NCBI RefSeq assembly: GCF_000949865.1
Contig: NZ_JWJH01000005.1
Span: 229,513 to 293,512 of the forward strand
DNA length: 64,000 nucleotides
Source: Rhizobium nepotum 39/7
Lineage (GTDB): Bacteria; Pseudomonadota; Alphaproteobacteria; Rhizobiales; Rhizobiaceae
Direction: 5' to 3'
Shown here piece by piece: positions 20,940 through 29,522 of the stretch. How positions within the stretch are numbered: the stretch's first letter is position 1; the number at the start of each line of letters is the position of its first letter. The notes beneath the pieces were generated by a model. The model was given only the letters and a program-made list of their open reading frames with translations, ran no database searches and was not told the origin of the DNA. The translations under genes were made by a program, and so were the position numbers.

Positions 20940-22046
20940 TTACCGCGGCTTCTTGCCGAAGACCCTGATATACTCGGCTTCGCCACCCTTGGCGAGCGCC
21001 TCGGCCTGCTTGATCCACTCATCGCGTTCGATGCGGCCCTTGAAATTCAGATAACCGTCGACCCAGTCGCACTCGGCCTTTTTCCAGCCGGCGATCTGCG
21101 CGAAGGTGAAAATGCCAAGCTCGTGGAGCGTGCCTTCGATCTTCGGACCGACGCCGGCAATAAGCTTCAGGTCATCAGGCGTCGCCGGCTTTTCGATGGC
21201 GGCCGGGCGATCCTTGGAATCGAGCGAAGGCTTTGCCGCATCCGCAGAACCGGAGGATTCCTTCTCGACAGCCTTGACGTTGGCTTCGGCAGCCTTCGGC
21301 TCGTTTGCCGGTGTCTTCAGCTTCGGATCGGTTTCCGGCGCATCCGTCTTCGCCTTTGCGGCGTTGGAAGGTGGGACCGGTGCGGCGTCCGAGAGAACTT
21401 CGGCGGGCTTGTCGAGATTGGACCGGTCCGGCTTGATCTCTTCCGTCAGCGTCGTCAATCCACCAACTGGAACGGACTCGTGACGATCGATCTGCGGGCC
21501 GGTCTTGACCGTATCGCCCTTGCCCGCCTCGAACGTGTCGATGATCTCTTCCAGGCGCTCGGGCGTCAGGTCCTCATAGGCATCCTTGAAGATGATGACC
21601 ATCGGCGCGTTGACGCACGCGCCCTGACATTCCACTTCTTCCCAGGACAGCGTGCCGCTGTCATTGGTGTGCAGCGGATCGTGGTGGATCTTCTTGCGGC
21701 AGACATCCATCAGCGCTTCGGAGCCGCGCAGCATGCAGGGCGTGGTGCCGCAAACCTGAACGTGGGCGCGCGTGCCGACCGGCTTCAGCTGGAACTGGGT
21801 GTAGAAGGTCGCCACTTCCATGACACGGATATAGGCCATATCCAGCATGTCGGCGATCTTTTCGATGGCGGCGCGGGTAACCCAGCCGTCCTGCTCCTGC
21901 GCACGCATGAGCAGCGGGATAACCGCCGATTGCTGGCGTCCCTCTGGATATTTCTGGATCGTCTTTTCCGCCCAGGCGGTATTTTCCTGGTTAAAGGCAA
22001 ACGCCACGGGCTGGAACTGATCTTCGGCTAGTCGACGAACGGACAT
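20940..22046 (-). CDS. nuoE: NADH-quinone oxidoreductase subunit E with long C-terminal extension
   Basis: Thioredoxin-like 2Fe-2S subunit of complex I. Residues 1 to about 190 are the standard NuoE domain with ligands CGTTPC and CQGAC. A low-complexity Ala/Pro/Lys/Glu-rich linker follows (about 200-290). A globular C-terminal domain (about 291-368) starts DDLKLIAGVGPKIEGTLHELGI, a helix-hairpin-helix-like fold. E. coli NuoE is only about 166 aa; long NuoE with this tail is known in Rhizobiales, where the tail's role is not established. It sits between the small periplasmic protein gene and nuoF. Confidence 0.94.
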   Translation of the reverse strand: MSVRRLAEDQFQPVAFAFNQENTAWAEKTIQKYPEGRQQSAVIPLLMRAQEQDGWVTRAAIEKIADMLDMAYIRVMEVATFYTQFQLKPVGTRAHVQVCGTTPCMLRGSEALMDVCRKKIHHDPLHTNDSGTLSWEEVECQGACVNAPMVIIFKDAYEDLTPERLEEIIDTFEAGKGDTVKTGPQIDRHESVPVGGLTTLTEEIKPDRSNLDKPAEVLSDAAPVPPSNAAKAKTDAPETDPKLKTPANEPKAAEANVKAVEKESSGSADAAKPSLDSKDRPAAIEKPATPDDLKLIAGVGPKIEGTLHELGIFTFAQIAGWKKAECDWVDGYLNFKGRIERDEWIKQAEALAKGGEAEYIRVFGKKPR

Positions 22047-22062
22047 ACTTCCTCACGCCTTT

Positions 22063-22323
22063 TCAGTTTAACGTCTCACAACGCGATCTCGCCACCGTGA
22101 CGAATTCGCAGGCGTAAGCCGCCTTGTCTTTCTGCATGAACACGATGAACTTGCTGCCGTTCGGGACCGAGGCCTTGATCTCGTATCCCGATGACAGAAG
22201 CTGCTTGATGGTGGAACCGCCGCCGCTTGACAGCGATACGCTCCCCTCGTCCGTCGCCGTCTGGGCGAGAACGAAGGTCGGCATCGCAGCAAGAAAAGCC
22301 GTTATGGCCAGCGGCAGACGCAT
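22063..22323 (-). CDS. Small secreted protein encoded inside the nuo operon
   Basis: An 86-residue protein with a clear Sec signal peptide ([20 protein letters not shown], cleavage after ALA near residue 20). The mature part is about 66 residues with two cysteines (YACEFV and SRCETLN) that could form a periplasmic disulfide. The start ATG shares its A with the nuoD TGA stop, so translation is coupled to nuoD, and nuoE starts 16 bp after its stop. I do not recognise the family. The position suggests a periplasm-facing accessory or assembly role for complex I (inference). Three larger frames nearby are shadows. Confidence 0.8.
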   Translation of the reverse strand: MRLPLAITAFLAAMPTFVLAQTATDEGSVSLSSGGGSTIKQLLSSGYEIKASVPNGSKFIVFMQKDKAAYACEFVTVARSRCETLN

Positions 22324-23513
22324 CAGCGGTCGACCTCCCCGAACACGATGTCGAGGGAGCCGAGTACGGCTGTAACGTCGGCAAGCTGATGGCCCTTGCA
22401 CAGGAAATCCATCGCCTGCAAATGTGCATAACCCGGCGCGCGGATCTTGCAGCGATAGGGCTTGTTCGAGCCGTCGGCGACCACGTAGACGCCGAACTCG
22501 CCCTTTGGCGCTTCGACGGCGGCGTAAACTTCGCCGGCCGGTACGTGATAGCCTTCGGTATAGAGCTTGAAGTGATGGATAAGCGCTTCCATCGAACGCT
22601 TCATCTCGCCGCGCTTGGGCGGAACCACCTTGCCATCCAGCGAGGAGACCGGGCCGATGCGATGCTTGCCGGACAGAAGATCGACGCACTGCTTCATGAT
22701 CTTCACCGATTCGCGCATTTCCTGCATGCGGATCAGGTAACGGTCATAGCAGTCGCCGTTCTTGCCGACCGGAATGTCGAATTCCAGATCGGAATAGCAC
22801 TCATAGGGCTGCGCACGGCGCAGATCCCAGGCAGCGCCCGAACCGCGCACCATCACGCCGGTGAAACCCCAGGCGAAGGCGTCTTCGAGCGACACGACGC
22901 CGATATCGACGTTACGCTGCTTGTAGATGCGGTTGTTGGTCAACAGGCCTTCGATATTGTCGAGAACGGTCAGGAACGGATCGCACCACTTGCCGATATC
23001 GTCGACCAGTTCCGGCGGCAGGTCCTGATGCACGCCGCCCGGACGGACATAGGCCGAGTGCATGCGGGCGCCACAGGCGCGCTCGTAGAACACCATCAGC
23101 TTTTCGCGTTCTTCAAAGCCCCAGACCGGCGGCGTCATCGCGCCAACGTCCATGGCCTGCGTGGTGACGTTCATGATGTGCGACAGGATGCGGCCGATTT
23201 CCGAATAAAGCACGCGGATCAGCTGGCCGCGCATCGGGATTTCGAGGCCCAGCAGCTTTTCGACGGCAAGCGCGAAGGCATGTTCCTGGTTCATCGGCGC
23301 GACGTAGTCGAGGCGATCGAAATAGGGAACGGCCTGCAGATAGGTCTTGGTCTCGATCAGCTTTTCAGTGCCGCGATGCAGAAGACCGATATGCGGATCG
23401 ACGCGCTCGACGATTTCGCCGTCGAGTTCCAGAACCAGACGCAGCACGCCGTGCGCGGACGGATGTTCCGGACCGAAGTTGATCGTGAAATTGCGGACGT
23501 TATGCTCAGTCAT
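22323..23513 (-). CDS. nuoD: NADH-quinone oxidoreductase subunit D
   Basis: 49-kDa subunit that forms the quinone-binding pocket with NuoB, 396 aa. It has the [NiFe]-hydrogenase-like fold motifs: [22 protein letters not shown] (quinone-site His), [25 protein letters not shown] and the C-terminal [39 protein letters not shown]. It begins one base past the stop of the GFA-family gene. Confidence 0.97.
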   Translation of the reverse strand: MTEHNVRNFTINFGPEHPSAHGVLRLVLELDGEIVERVDPHIGLLHRGTEKLIETKTYLQAVPYFDRLDYVAPMNQEHAFALAVEKLLGLEIPMRGQLIRVLYSEIGRILSHIMNVTTQAMDVGAMTPPVWGFEEREKLMVFYERACGARMHSAYVRPGGVHQDLPPELVDDIGKWCDPFLTVLDNIEGLLTNNRIYKQRNVDIGVVSLEDAFAWGFTGVMVRGSGAAWDLRRAQPYECYSDLEFDIPVGKNGDCYDRYLIRMQEMRESVKIMKQCVDLLSGKHRIGPVSSLDGKVVPPKRGEMKRSMEALIHHFKLYTEGYHVPAGEVYAAVEAPKGEFGVYVVADGSNKPYRCKIRAPGYAHLQAMDFLCKGHQLADVTAVLGSLDIVFGEVDR

Positions 23514-23514
23514 T

Positions 23515-23943
23515 CTAGTGCTCCGCCGAGGTGATCATGGCGATGAATTCGGGGCCGGTCATGTCTTGCGTGGTTTGCGCGAAAGAGTAGCTCGAAGGCT
23601 TCTCATCCGTGAAAATCTGCGACGCAAAACGGAAACTGGAAGGGTTGTCGAAAGCCTGCAACGAGACGGCAATATGCGAGTTATCCTTGGAACGCCACAT
23701 CAGCGTGCTGCCGCAATTCTTGCAGAAGCAGCGCTCGCCCCATTCCGACGAGGAATAGACGCCGAGATGTTCCTCGTTCTCAATGGCGATATCAGCGCAT
23801 TCCACAGCCATGAACGCACCGCCGGACCAGCGGCGGCACATGGAGCAATGGCAAACGCCGAATTCGCGGGCACCGATCCCGGCCTTGAGGCCGACGGCGC
23901 CGCAAAGACATTGTGCGCGCTCTGTCGCGGGGGCTTCGCTCAT
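23515..23943 (-). CDS. GFA/CENP-V domain zinc protein between nuoC and nuoD
   Basis: A 142-residue protein of the GFA (glutathione-dependent formaldehyde-activating enzyme-like) family. Zn-binding cysteine motifs are [23 protein letters not shown] and [12 protein letters not shown]. The family fold binds zinc, but the activity of most members is unknown, so formaldehyde chemistry should not be assumed. Its start overlaps the nuoC stop by 4 bp (ATGA) and its stop abuts the nuoD start, so it is a full member of the nuo transcript. Confidence 0.88.
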   Translation of the reverse strand: MSEAPATERAQCLCGAVGLKAGIGAREFGVCHCSMCRRWSGGAFMAVECADIAIENEEHLGVYSSSEWGERCFCKNCGSTLMWRSKDNSHIAVSLQAFDNPSSFRFASQIFTDEKPSSYSFAQTTQDMTGPEFIAMITSAEH

Positions 23944-24542
23944 TGCTTGGCCTTTTCGTCACCCGGGAGAACATAGTCAGTCCCCTCCCAAGGAGAGAGG
24001 AAATCGAAGTTGCGGAATTCCTGCTTCAGTTCCACCGGTTCATAGAGAACCCGTTTCAGAACGTCATCGTAACGTACTTCCACAAAGCCGGTAACCGGAA
24101 AATCCTTGCGCAGCGGATGACCTTCGAAACCGTAGTCGGTGAGGATACGGCGCAGGTCCTTATGGCCTTCGAAAGGAATGCCATACATGTCCCAGGCTTC
24201 ACGCTCGAACCATTCAGCGCCGACATAAACGGGCGTCGAAGATGGCACGCCCTCGTCTTCCGCCACCTGCAACTTGATGCGCACACGCAGATTCTGGCGC
24301 GGCGACAACAGATGGTAGACGACATCGAAACGCTTCTCGCGCTGCGGCCAGTCGACGCCGCAGATGTCGATGATGTTGACGAAACCGCACTGCACGTCGT
24401 CACGCAGGAAGGTCAAAAGCGCGATGATGTTTTCAGTCGTCGTATTCAGCGTCAACTCGCCATAGGCGATATCGGCCGATACCACGAGAGAACCACGCGC
24501 TTCCCTTACGTAAGCAGCAAGATCGTTGAGAGCTTCGCTCAT
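23940..24542 (-). CDS. nuoC: NADH-quinone oxidoreductase subunit C
   Basis: 30-kDa peripheral-arm subunit, 200 aa, with the family signature ERE(A)[33 protein letters not shown]. It is separate from nuoD, unlike the fused NuoCD of E. coli. It starts 19 bp after nuoB. Confidence 0.97.
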   Translation of the reverse strand: MSEALNDLAAYVREARGSLVVSADIAYGELTLNTTTENIIALLTFLRDDVQCGFVNIIDICGVDWPQREKRFDVVYHLLSPRQNLRVRIKLQVAEDEGVPSSTPVYVGAEWFEREAWDMYGIPFEGHKDLRRILTDYGFEGHPLRKDFPVTGFVEVRYDDVLKRVLYEPVELKQEFRNFDFLSPWEGTDYVLPGDEKAKQ

Positions 24543-24561
24543 TCCTTATCGTCCTTTGCCC

Positions 24562-25146
24562 TTAGCGCTCGATCGTACCGGTACGCCGGATCTTCTTCTG
24601 CAGCAGAAGCACGCCGTAAAGCAGCGCTTCCGCCGTGGGGGGACAGCCCGGAACGTAGATATCCACCGGCACGACGCGGTCGCAGCCACGCACGACGGCG
24701 TAGGAATAATGATAATAGCCGCCGCCATTGGCGCAGGAGCCCATCGAAATGACGTAACGCGGCTCAGGCATCTGGTCGTAGACCTTGCGCAGCGCCGGCG
24801 CCATCTTGTTGGTCAGCGTTCCGGCGACGATCATCACGTCCGACTGGCGCGGCGAAGCGCGCGGGGCAACGCCGAAGCGCTCCATGTCGTAACGCGGACC
24901 GGAAGCCTGCATCAGGCCTTCGACGGCGCAGCAGGCAAGGCCGAACTGCATCCACATCAGGGAACCGGTACGCGCCCAGGTGATCAACTCGTCGGTCGAG
25001 GTGACCAGAAAGCCCTTGTCGGCCAGCTCGTCGTTGATGTCCGTGAAGTAGGCGTCGTTGCTGCCAACCGGCTTGCCGGTCGAGGGATCGATGATCCCCT
25101 TCGGCTGCGGCGCAACGAGCGTGGTATCGTTCTGGCTCATGCCCAT
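24562..25146 (-). CDS. nuoB: NADH-quinone oxidoreductase subunit B
   Basis: Subunit carrying the terminal 4Fe-4S cluster N2. Ligands are in GLACCAVE (tandem Cys), [14 protein letters not shown] and [15 protein letters not shown]. Start choice: ATG at 25146 (MGMSQND, 194 aa) has GGGAG seven bases upstream; the ATG at 25140 gives a four-base overlap with the nuoA stop. The 25146 start is preferred for its ribosome binding site. The open frame reaches 25167, but those residues duplicate the nuoA end in another frame. Confidence 0.95.
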   Translation of the reverse strand: MGMSQNDTTLVAPQPKGIIDPSTGKPVGSNDAYFTDINDELADKGFLVTSTDELITWARTGSLMWMQFGLACCAVEGLMQASGPRYDMERFGVAPRASPRQSDVMIVAGTLTNKMAPALRKVYDQMPEPRYVISMGSCANGGGYYHYSYAVVRGCDRVVPVDIYVPGCPPTAEALLYGVLLLQKKIRRTGTIER

Positions 25147-25502
25147 TCCAGCGCTCCCTTCTTCCACTCATAGATAAAGCCGATGGTGAGAACGGCGAGG
25201 AACACCATCATAGACCAGAAACCGAACCAGCCCATCTCACCGAAGGACACAGCCCAGGGGAACAGGAAGGCGACTTCCAGATCGAAGATGATGAAGAGAA
25301 TCGAAACCAGATAAAACCGGATATCGAACTTCATGCGGGCGTCGTCGAAGGCGTTGAAACCGCACTCGAAAGCGGAGAGCTTTTCCGGGTCCGGAGCCTT
25401 ATAAGCGACAGCAAAAGGCGCAATGAGAAGCGCCAGGCCAATGACAAGAGCGATACCGATAAAGATTGCGATCGGAATATAGGAACTGAGGAGTTCAGTC
25501 AT
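25137..25502 (-). CDS. nuoA: NADH-quinone oxidoreductase subunit A
   Basis: First gene of the complex I operon; 121 aa with three TM helices. The conserved segment YECG-like appears as [43 protein letters not shown] promoter candidate lies about 90-115 bp upstream. Confidence 0.97.
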   Translation of the reverse strand: MTELLSSYIPIAIFIGIALVIGLALLIAPFAVAYKAPDPEKLSAFECGFNAFDDARMKFDIRFYLVSILFIIFDLEVAFLFPWAVSFGEMGWFGFWSMMVFLAVLTIGFIYEWKKGALEWA

Positions 25503-25589
25503 GGTCTCTTCCCTGCCCGGCCGGGTGCCGGACCTGCCTTTGCGACTGACGAGTCTTCAAGGCGCACAAATATGTTGCAACGCCAAAGT

Positions 25590-25618
25590 GGTTAGCGCAG
25601 CCGCGCTCTCTCTGCAAG
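25590..25618 (-). promoter_or_regulatory. Candidate nuo operon promoter
   Basis: On the minus strand CTTGCA (25618-25613), 17 bp spacer, CTAACC (25595-25590) resembles the rhizobial housekeeping consensus CTTGAC-N17-CTATAT. It predicts a start about 80 bases before nuoA. Chosen by eye; other promoters further upstream are possible. Confidence 0.45.
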
Positions 25619-25938
25619 AGTTTAGGCACCATTTCAAGAGACCTGCCGCATCGATTGGCAACAATATTGCCGAAATTGCCGCAAAATTGGGCCGTATTTC
25701 CGGGCTAAGCCCCTCAAATACAATAATAATCGATTGAAGGACGCAACCGCAAAAAAGTCACGTGAATTTTACGCCAAAATGGCGGCGAAGTGACGATCCC
25801 TGTAAATCGAAACTTGACTGTAAATGGCAGGAAAAACCGCGCTTGCGAGCGCCGGAATCAGGGCCTGAAATGGCCGCTAACGAATAGCGCAAAGAGCGCG
25901 TCGTTTGGTTTTTGAAGGAGTCATTTCAGGAAGAGAAA
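25619..25938. other. Intergenic, nuo upstream region
   Basis: AT-richer than the genes around it. No ORF with a convincing start was found. A short palindrome (CATTTC/GAAATG, 25922-25940) abuts the 3' end of the first tRNA-Asp and may help end its transcript. Nothing else identified. Confidence 0.5.
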
Positions 25939-26015
25939 TGGCGCGAGTGACGGGGCTCGAACCCGCGACCTCCGGCGTGACAGGCCGGCACTCTAACCGA
26001 CTGAGCTACACCCGC
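25939..26015 (-). tRNA. tRNA-Asp (GTC), copy 1
   Basis: 77-nt cloverleaf including encoded CCA. Acceptor GCGGGTG pairs with CACTCGC, D arm TAGCTCAGTCGGTTAGA, anticodon loop with GTC (CCTGTCACG), T arm GGTTCGAGCCC. Differs from the neighbouring copy by one D-loop base. Confidence 0.97.
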
Positions 26016-26057
26016 GCTCCACAGACATTCGTCTGCGTATTTTTCCGAGGAACAGGA

Positions 26058-26134
26058 TGGCGCGAGTGACGGGGCTCGAACCCGCGACCTCCGGCGTGAC
26101 AGGCCGGCACTCTAACCAACTGAGCTACACCCGC
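26058..26134 (-). tRNA. tRNA-Asp (GTC), copy 2
   Basis: 77-nt tRNA, identical to the copy 42 bp to the left except CAGTTGG instead of CAGTCGG in the D arm. On the minus strand this copy comes first, so the two are probably one transcript. Confidence 0.97.
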
Positions 26135-26580
26135 TTATCCTGACCGACAAGACCTTAGTCTCGCCGTACGAACCAGCCTCGGCTGTTCGTTGAGCGGCTA
26201 ACTACGGCGTTCGTGCGGGGGTGTCAAGCAGGTTTCACGACAAAAGAATAAGCTTCTGCATTTTGATCGGAAAAAACTGGAAGGCCTTTAACGGGCGCTA
26301 TGGCAAACGCCCTGTTTTCCGGGCTTTTCCCAACAAAAACAAAAAACTTGTCCACAACCACAACGCTTGGAACGCAATTTTCTTGTGCTGCGAAACGGCG
26401 CGACAGGTGTCGTCTTTATCGAAAAGCCCGCAGTTTCCGGCTTTTTGCCGATAAGCTCTTCCAACGGACAAAGCTGTCCGGAAAAAAAACTAAAAAACTT
26501 CACAAAAGCCCTTGCGGTTTTTTTCCGATCCGAATACATCACGGCCACCGACGCGGCGGACATGATCCGCAGGACGCGAA
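26135..26580. other. Intergenic between divergent tRNA genes
   Basis: No credible coding region; the open frames here lack ribosome binding sites and family-like sequence. The promoters of tRNA-Asp (minus) and tRNA-Val (plus) must lie here, but no hexamers are good enough to name. Confidence 0.45.
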
Positions 26581-26656
26581 GGGCGATTAGCTCAGTTGGT
26601 AGAGCGCCTCGTTTACACCGAGGATGTCGGGAGTTCGAGTCTCTCATCGCCCACCA
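26581..26656 (+). tRNA. tRNA-Val (TAC)
   Basis: 76-nt cloverleaf with encoded CCA: acceptor GGGCGAT/ATCGCCC, D arm TAGCTCAGTTGGTAGA, anticodon stem CCTCG/CGAGG enclosing TTTACAC (anticodon TAC), T arm GAGTTCGAGTCTC. Confidence 0.97.
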
Positions 26657-26915
26657 TTTTCCAAACCATCCCAACACAAGTATCATCAAGCCGAATTCCG
26701 TTCGGATGTCGTTTCGCTTTGACGGAAATTTCCGGCATCGTCAATGAGACAGCCCTCCCCGGTGCCAGCGGCTCGCTGTGCCCCAGCCAGGGCCTCGGGA
26801 CGGCGCACTGACAAATCCCTCGGCAATCCGATAGCGACGCAGCAATGCCGATTATGAGCCCTGGTATGGCACCTCATCGCGCAGAATCAACATTCTGGAC
26901 GAGATCGCTTCCGCG
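26657..26915. other. Intergenic, no gene seen
   Basis: Between tRNA-Val and the terminator of the phytase-like gene. A short minus-strand frame (26686-26877) has no ribosome binding site or recognisable sequence. I see nothing functional. Confidence 0.4.
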
Positions 26916-26945
26916 ACAAAAAAGCCGGGCTGTGCCCGGCTTTTC
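26916..26945 (-). terminator. Terminator of the phytase-like gene
   Basis: Arms AAGCCGGGC (26922-26930) and GCCCGGCTT (26934-26942) with a 3-nt loop; on the minus strand it is followed by TTTTTT. It begins 28 bp after the stop codon. The T-rich plus-strand side could make it bidirectional. Confidence 0.85.
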
Positions 26946-26969
26946 TTATTTACGATACCTTGCGGACGA

Positions 26970-29168
26970 TCAGTTGATCGCCTTCAAGTCGACCGTGAAG
27001 AACAGCGTCTCGCCGGAAGAATCGTCGACACCATCATTGTCGGTGACGGCATAGGCCGTTCCCGCCTTGTCGAAGGTGAAGCCTTCCAGCTTGTCGACGA
27101 CATAGCCGTTTGTCTGGGCCTTGAGGTCGGGCAGGAAATCATGCGCTTCCTGCTTGGTCACCAGCGGCAGTTCGCCACCGATCTTGCCCGGCTTCAGGTC
27201 CGCGATCGCGACGCGGTAGAGCTTCTTGATCTTGGCCTTGTCGCCAATCTGATTGTCGCGCTCAAGGATATAGACATAGTCGCCCTGCGCGGTGATTTCG
27301 GAAAGGCCGATCCAACCTGCTTCAGTCTTGTCGAGCGGGTAACGCACGGCGCCCCATTCCTTGGATTTCGGATTGTAGGAAACGAGCTTGACGATGCCCT
27401 TTTCGTCGGTTCCCCATTCGCGCTGCACGGCCATCCACAACGTCGCGTCGTCGCCCTTGCCGATCATGGTCACGCCTTCGAAACCAAAGCGGGTGTCACC
27501 GGCCAGCAATTCCTTCGGCAGAGCGATTTCAGCCTTGATCTCGCCCTTGGCGTTGACGTTGTAGAGCGCGTGGGGAACGAGCTTGGCGCTGTCGCCCTCC
27601 GACGCCAGCCAGAAGCCGCCCTTGCCATCCAGCGTGATGCCTTCGATGTCGAGTTTCTGGGCTGCGATGCCGTCGCGCTTGACGCGCAGGACGCTGGTGA
27701 TGGTGGCGGGCTTCTTCGTCGCATCGATGGTGTAGATCGACGGCTGGTTCCCGTAGACCGAGTCGGACACGGCGTAGAGGATGCCCGGCTTTTCGGCATC
27801 GCCGACCAGACCGGAAAGAGCACCCCAACCGATCGGCGCGCCGTCGACGGTGGCGGAAACCAGTTGCGGATAGGCAACCTGGCCTTCAGCGCGCTCATAG
27901 AGCATGACATGCGAGCGTGCGCCGCCATCCTCGATGAGATCGACCTCGTTCGCGGTCACGAAAAGATTGCGCGACGGGATGGCGACAGCACCTTCCGGCG
28001 AAATGCCGGACGGCAGAAGCTGCGTCAGTTCCGGCTCTTTTCCGGTATCCTTGTAGACCGCGACGATGGAGGCGCGCTCGGCAAGAACGAAGAAGTACTT
28101 CTGGCCATCGAAAGTCGCTGCTTCCAGACCTTCCGGTTCGATGCCCTTGGCCTTGGAGCGCTTTTCCGGGTAGTGGCCGATGCTGGCGACCGCATGTTCG
28201 AGCGAGGAGCCGGCTTCGTAGAGCAGCTTACCGGTCTTGTCGAAGATGGTGAAGCTGCGCGAACCGCCCTGCCAGTCGCCCTCATTGGCGATAACGATAC
28301 GGTCATTGTCGAGCCACTTCACCGCATCCGGCTCGCGCTTGCGGCCTTCCTGCTTGTCGGTGAATTTCATCTGGCCGTCCGTCTTCGTGTCGATACCTTC
28401 CAGATCAACCTTGCCGGCGGAGAAATGCGTCTTCACCGTGCCGGTCTTGCCGTCGACGATGACGATATGGTTGTTTTCCTGCAACGTGAGTGCGATCTCG
28501 CCATTGGCGTTGATCGCGACGAATTCCGGCTCCGGATCTTCGGGGGCGATTTCGGCAAGGCCGGTCACGTCGATCTTCTTCAGCGTCGCGCAATCGGCAA
28601 CGCCGTTCTTCAGAGCGACCGTCATCAGATAACCGGCGGGCATCTGCGGCAGGGCGCCCTCGTTCACGTCTTCATCGCGCTCGTTTTCGATCGCGATGGC
28701 GGCAAAGGTCTTGTCCGGGGAAATCGCGACGGAATCGGGCTGGCCGCCGAGATCACAGCTTGCCTCGATCTTCTTGGTGGCGATATCGACCGTCACCAGC
28801 TTGCCGGACGGCTTGGCGCGGTTTTCAGACGTATTGACGCCGGCCAGAACCTTGACGCCTGCAACGGCAACCGATGTCGGCTCGCCTTCGAGCAGCAATG
28901 CGCCACCGGCCTTGGGGGCCCTGGCGTCCGTGATGTCGATGAAGCCTATTCCACCAAGCGGGCTGTCCGAATAGATCAGCGTCTTGCCGTCTTCGCTGGC
29001 GGTTACGATTTCAGCGGACGTAACGGACTTGGCATCCTTGTCCGCGGGAAGGTTCTTCGCCACCGGAAACGATGCGATGCGGTTGAAAACCGGCTCGGCA
29101 GCGGCCGGAAAGGCTGCGGATGTGAGCAGCGCAGCGGTCAAAGCCATTTGAGAAAATCGGAACGCCAT
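26970..29168 (-). CDS. Secreted phytase-like esterase (esterase-like activity of phytase family)
   Basis: A 732-residue exported protein: signal peptide MAFRFSQMALTAALLTSAAFPAAAEP, then an N-terminal beta-propeller-like half. It is followed by an esterase-like-phytase C-terminal half with repeated motifs such as KLDIEGITLDGKGGFWLASEGD, FGFEGVTMIGKGDDATLWMAVQRE and DKLEGFTFDKAGTAYAVTDNDGVDDSSGET. The family is linked to phosphoester hydrolysis, but the substrate is not known. The ATG at 29168 is preferred (GGGGGAT upstream) over one nine codons earlier. A PHO box 51 bp upstream argues for induction on phosphate starvation through PhoB. The long plus-strand frame opposite is a shadow. Confidence 0.87.
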   Translation of the reverse strand: MAFRFSQMALTAALLTSAAFPAAAEPVFNRIASFPVAKNLPADKDAKSVTSAEIVTASEDGKTLIYSDSPLGGIGFIDITDARAPKAGGALLLEGEPTSVAVAGVKVLAGVNTSENRAKPSGKLVTVDIATKKIEASCDLGGQPDSVAISPDKTFAAIAIENERDEDVNEGALPQMPAGYLMTVALKNGVADCATLKKIDVTGLAEIAPEDPEPEFVAINANGEIALTLQENNHIVIVDGKTGTVKTHFSAGKVDLEGIDTKTDGQMKFTDKQEGRKREPDAVKWLDNDRIVIANEGDWQGGSRSFTIFDKTGKLLYEAGSSLEHAVASIGHYPEKRSKAKGIEPEGLEAATFDGQKYFFVLAERASIVAVYKDTGKEPELTQLLPSGISPEGAVAIPSRNLFVTANEVDLIEDGGARSHVMLYERAEGQVAYPQLVSATVDGAPIGWGALSGLVGDAEKPGILYAVSDSVYGNQPSIYTIDATKKPATITSVLRVKRDGIAAQKLDIEGITLDGKGGFWLASEGDSAKLVPHALYNVNAKGEIKAEIALPKELLAGDTRFGFEGVTMIGKGDDATLWMAVQREWGTDEKGIVKLVSYNPKSKEWGAVRYPLDKTEAGWIGLSEITAQGDYVYILERDNQIGDKAKIKKLYRVAIADLKPGKIGGELPLVTKQEAHDFLPDLKAQTNGYVVDKLEGFTFDKAGTAYAVTDNDGVDDSSGETLFFTVDLKAIN

Positions 29169-29218
29169 TATAATCCCCCTTGGATACAGAAACACCCTAT
29201 GGCTTCTGCGTCAAAGAC

Positions 29219-29236
29219 GTGACAGCGGCATGACAT
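29219..29236 (-). promoter_or_regulatory. PHO box (PhoB binding site)
   Basis: Minus strand ATGTCATGCCGCTGTCAC compared with the consensus CTGTCAT-N4-CTGTCAT: each 7-mer matches at 6 of 7 positions with the correct 4-bp spacer. It lies 51 bp before the start of the phytase-like gene, at a distance where it would replace the -35 region. Confidence 0.75.
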
Positions 29237-29255
29237 TTCTGTCGGGAGAATCAAA

Positions 29256-29280
29256 AAGCCCGGCCATGAAGGCCGGGCTT
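29256..29280 (-). terminator. Strong hairpin terminator without an obvious gene
   Basis: Perfect 10-bp stem AAGCCCGGCC/GGCCGGGCTT with a 5-nt loop; minus-strand continuation TTTTTG, plus-strand TTTCC. The next gene upstream on the minus strand, hup, has its own terminator at 29477-29515. This one therefore may end a separate transcript from the 29281-29476 gap. Confidence 0.75.
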
Positions 29281-29476
29281 TCCTGTTCGTGCGCACATTC
29301 CGCGTATCGGAACGCCGTGAGTCCGGATGGAGGCACACAGGCGCGCTCCCTACTTTCAAGTACATCTTACCGGGTTGAAAAACTGGGCTATCCGAAAAAA
29401 GCTTTTCGAAAAGCCGCCCGGTTTTCGTGCCGGCATGAAGGCGTCAGGGCGTCAAAACATGTTTCCTCGTGAACCT
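29281..29476 (-). ncRNA. Possible sRNA between the hup terminator and an orphan terminator
   Basis: A 196-bp stretch bounded by two intrinsic terminators on the minus strand, with no credible ORF (one frame, MYLKVGSAPVC, lacks a ribosome binding site and overlaps the next promoter). The only evidence for an RNA is the orphan terminator. The promoter is not identified and strand is inferred from the T run. Confidence 0.3.
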
Positions 29477-29515
29477 GAAAAGCCGCCCGCCCGCCGCCGG
29501 GCGTCGCGGCTTTTC
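29477..29515 (-). terminator. hup terminator
   Basis: Outer stem GAAAAGCCGC/GCGGCTTTTC (29477-29486 with 29506-29515) enclosing a GC-rich inner hairpin, starting 8 bp after the HU stop codon. It ends in CTTTTC on the minus strand. Confidence 0.8.
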
Positions 29516-29522
29516 GGAAACC

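Noticed and set aside
25939..26134. CRISPR-like repeat
   Set aside because: The two long repeats are simply tandem tRNA-Asp genes; no repeat-spacer array was found anywhere in the window.
26221..26454. 77-codon plus-strand frame between tRNA genes
   Set aside because: No ribosome binding site, no recognisable sequence, and overlapping frames on both strands are equally open.
27141..29222. 693-codon plus-strand frame opposite the phytase-like gene
   Set aside because: The minus frame has a signal peptide, family motifs, a PHO box and a terminator; the plus frame has none of these.
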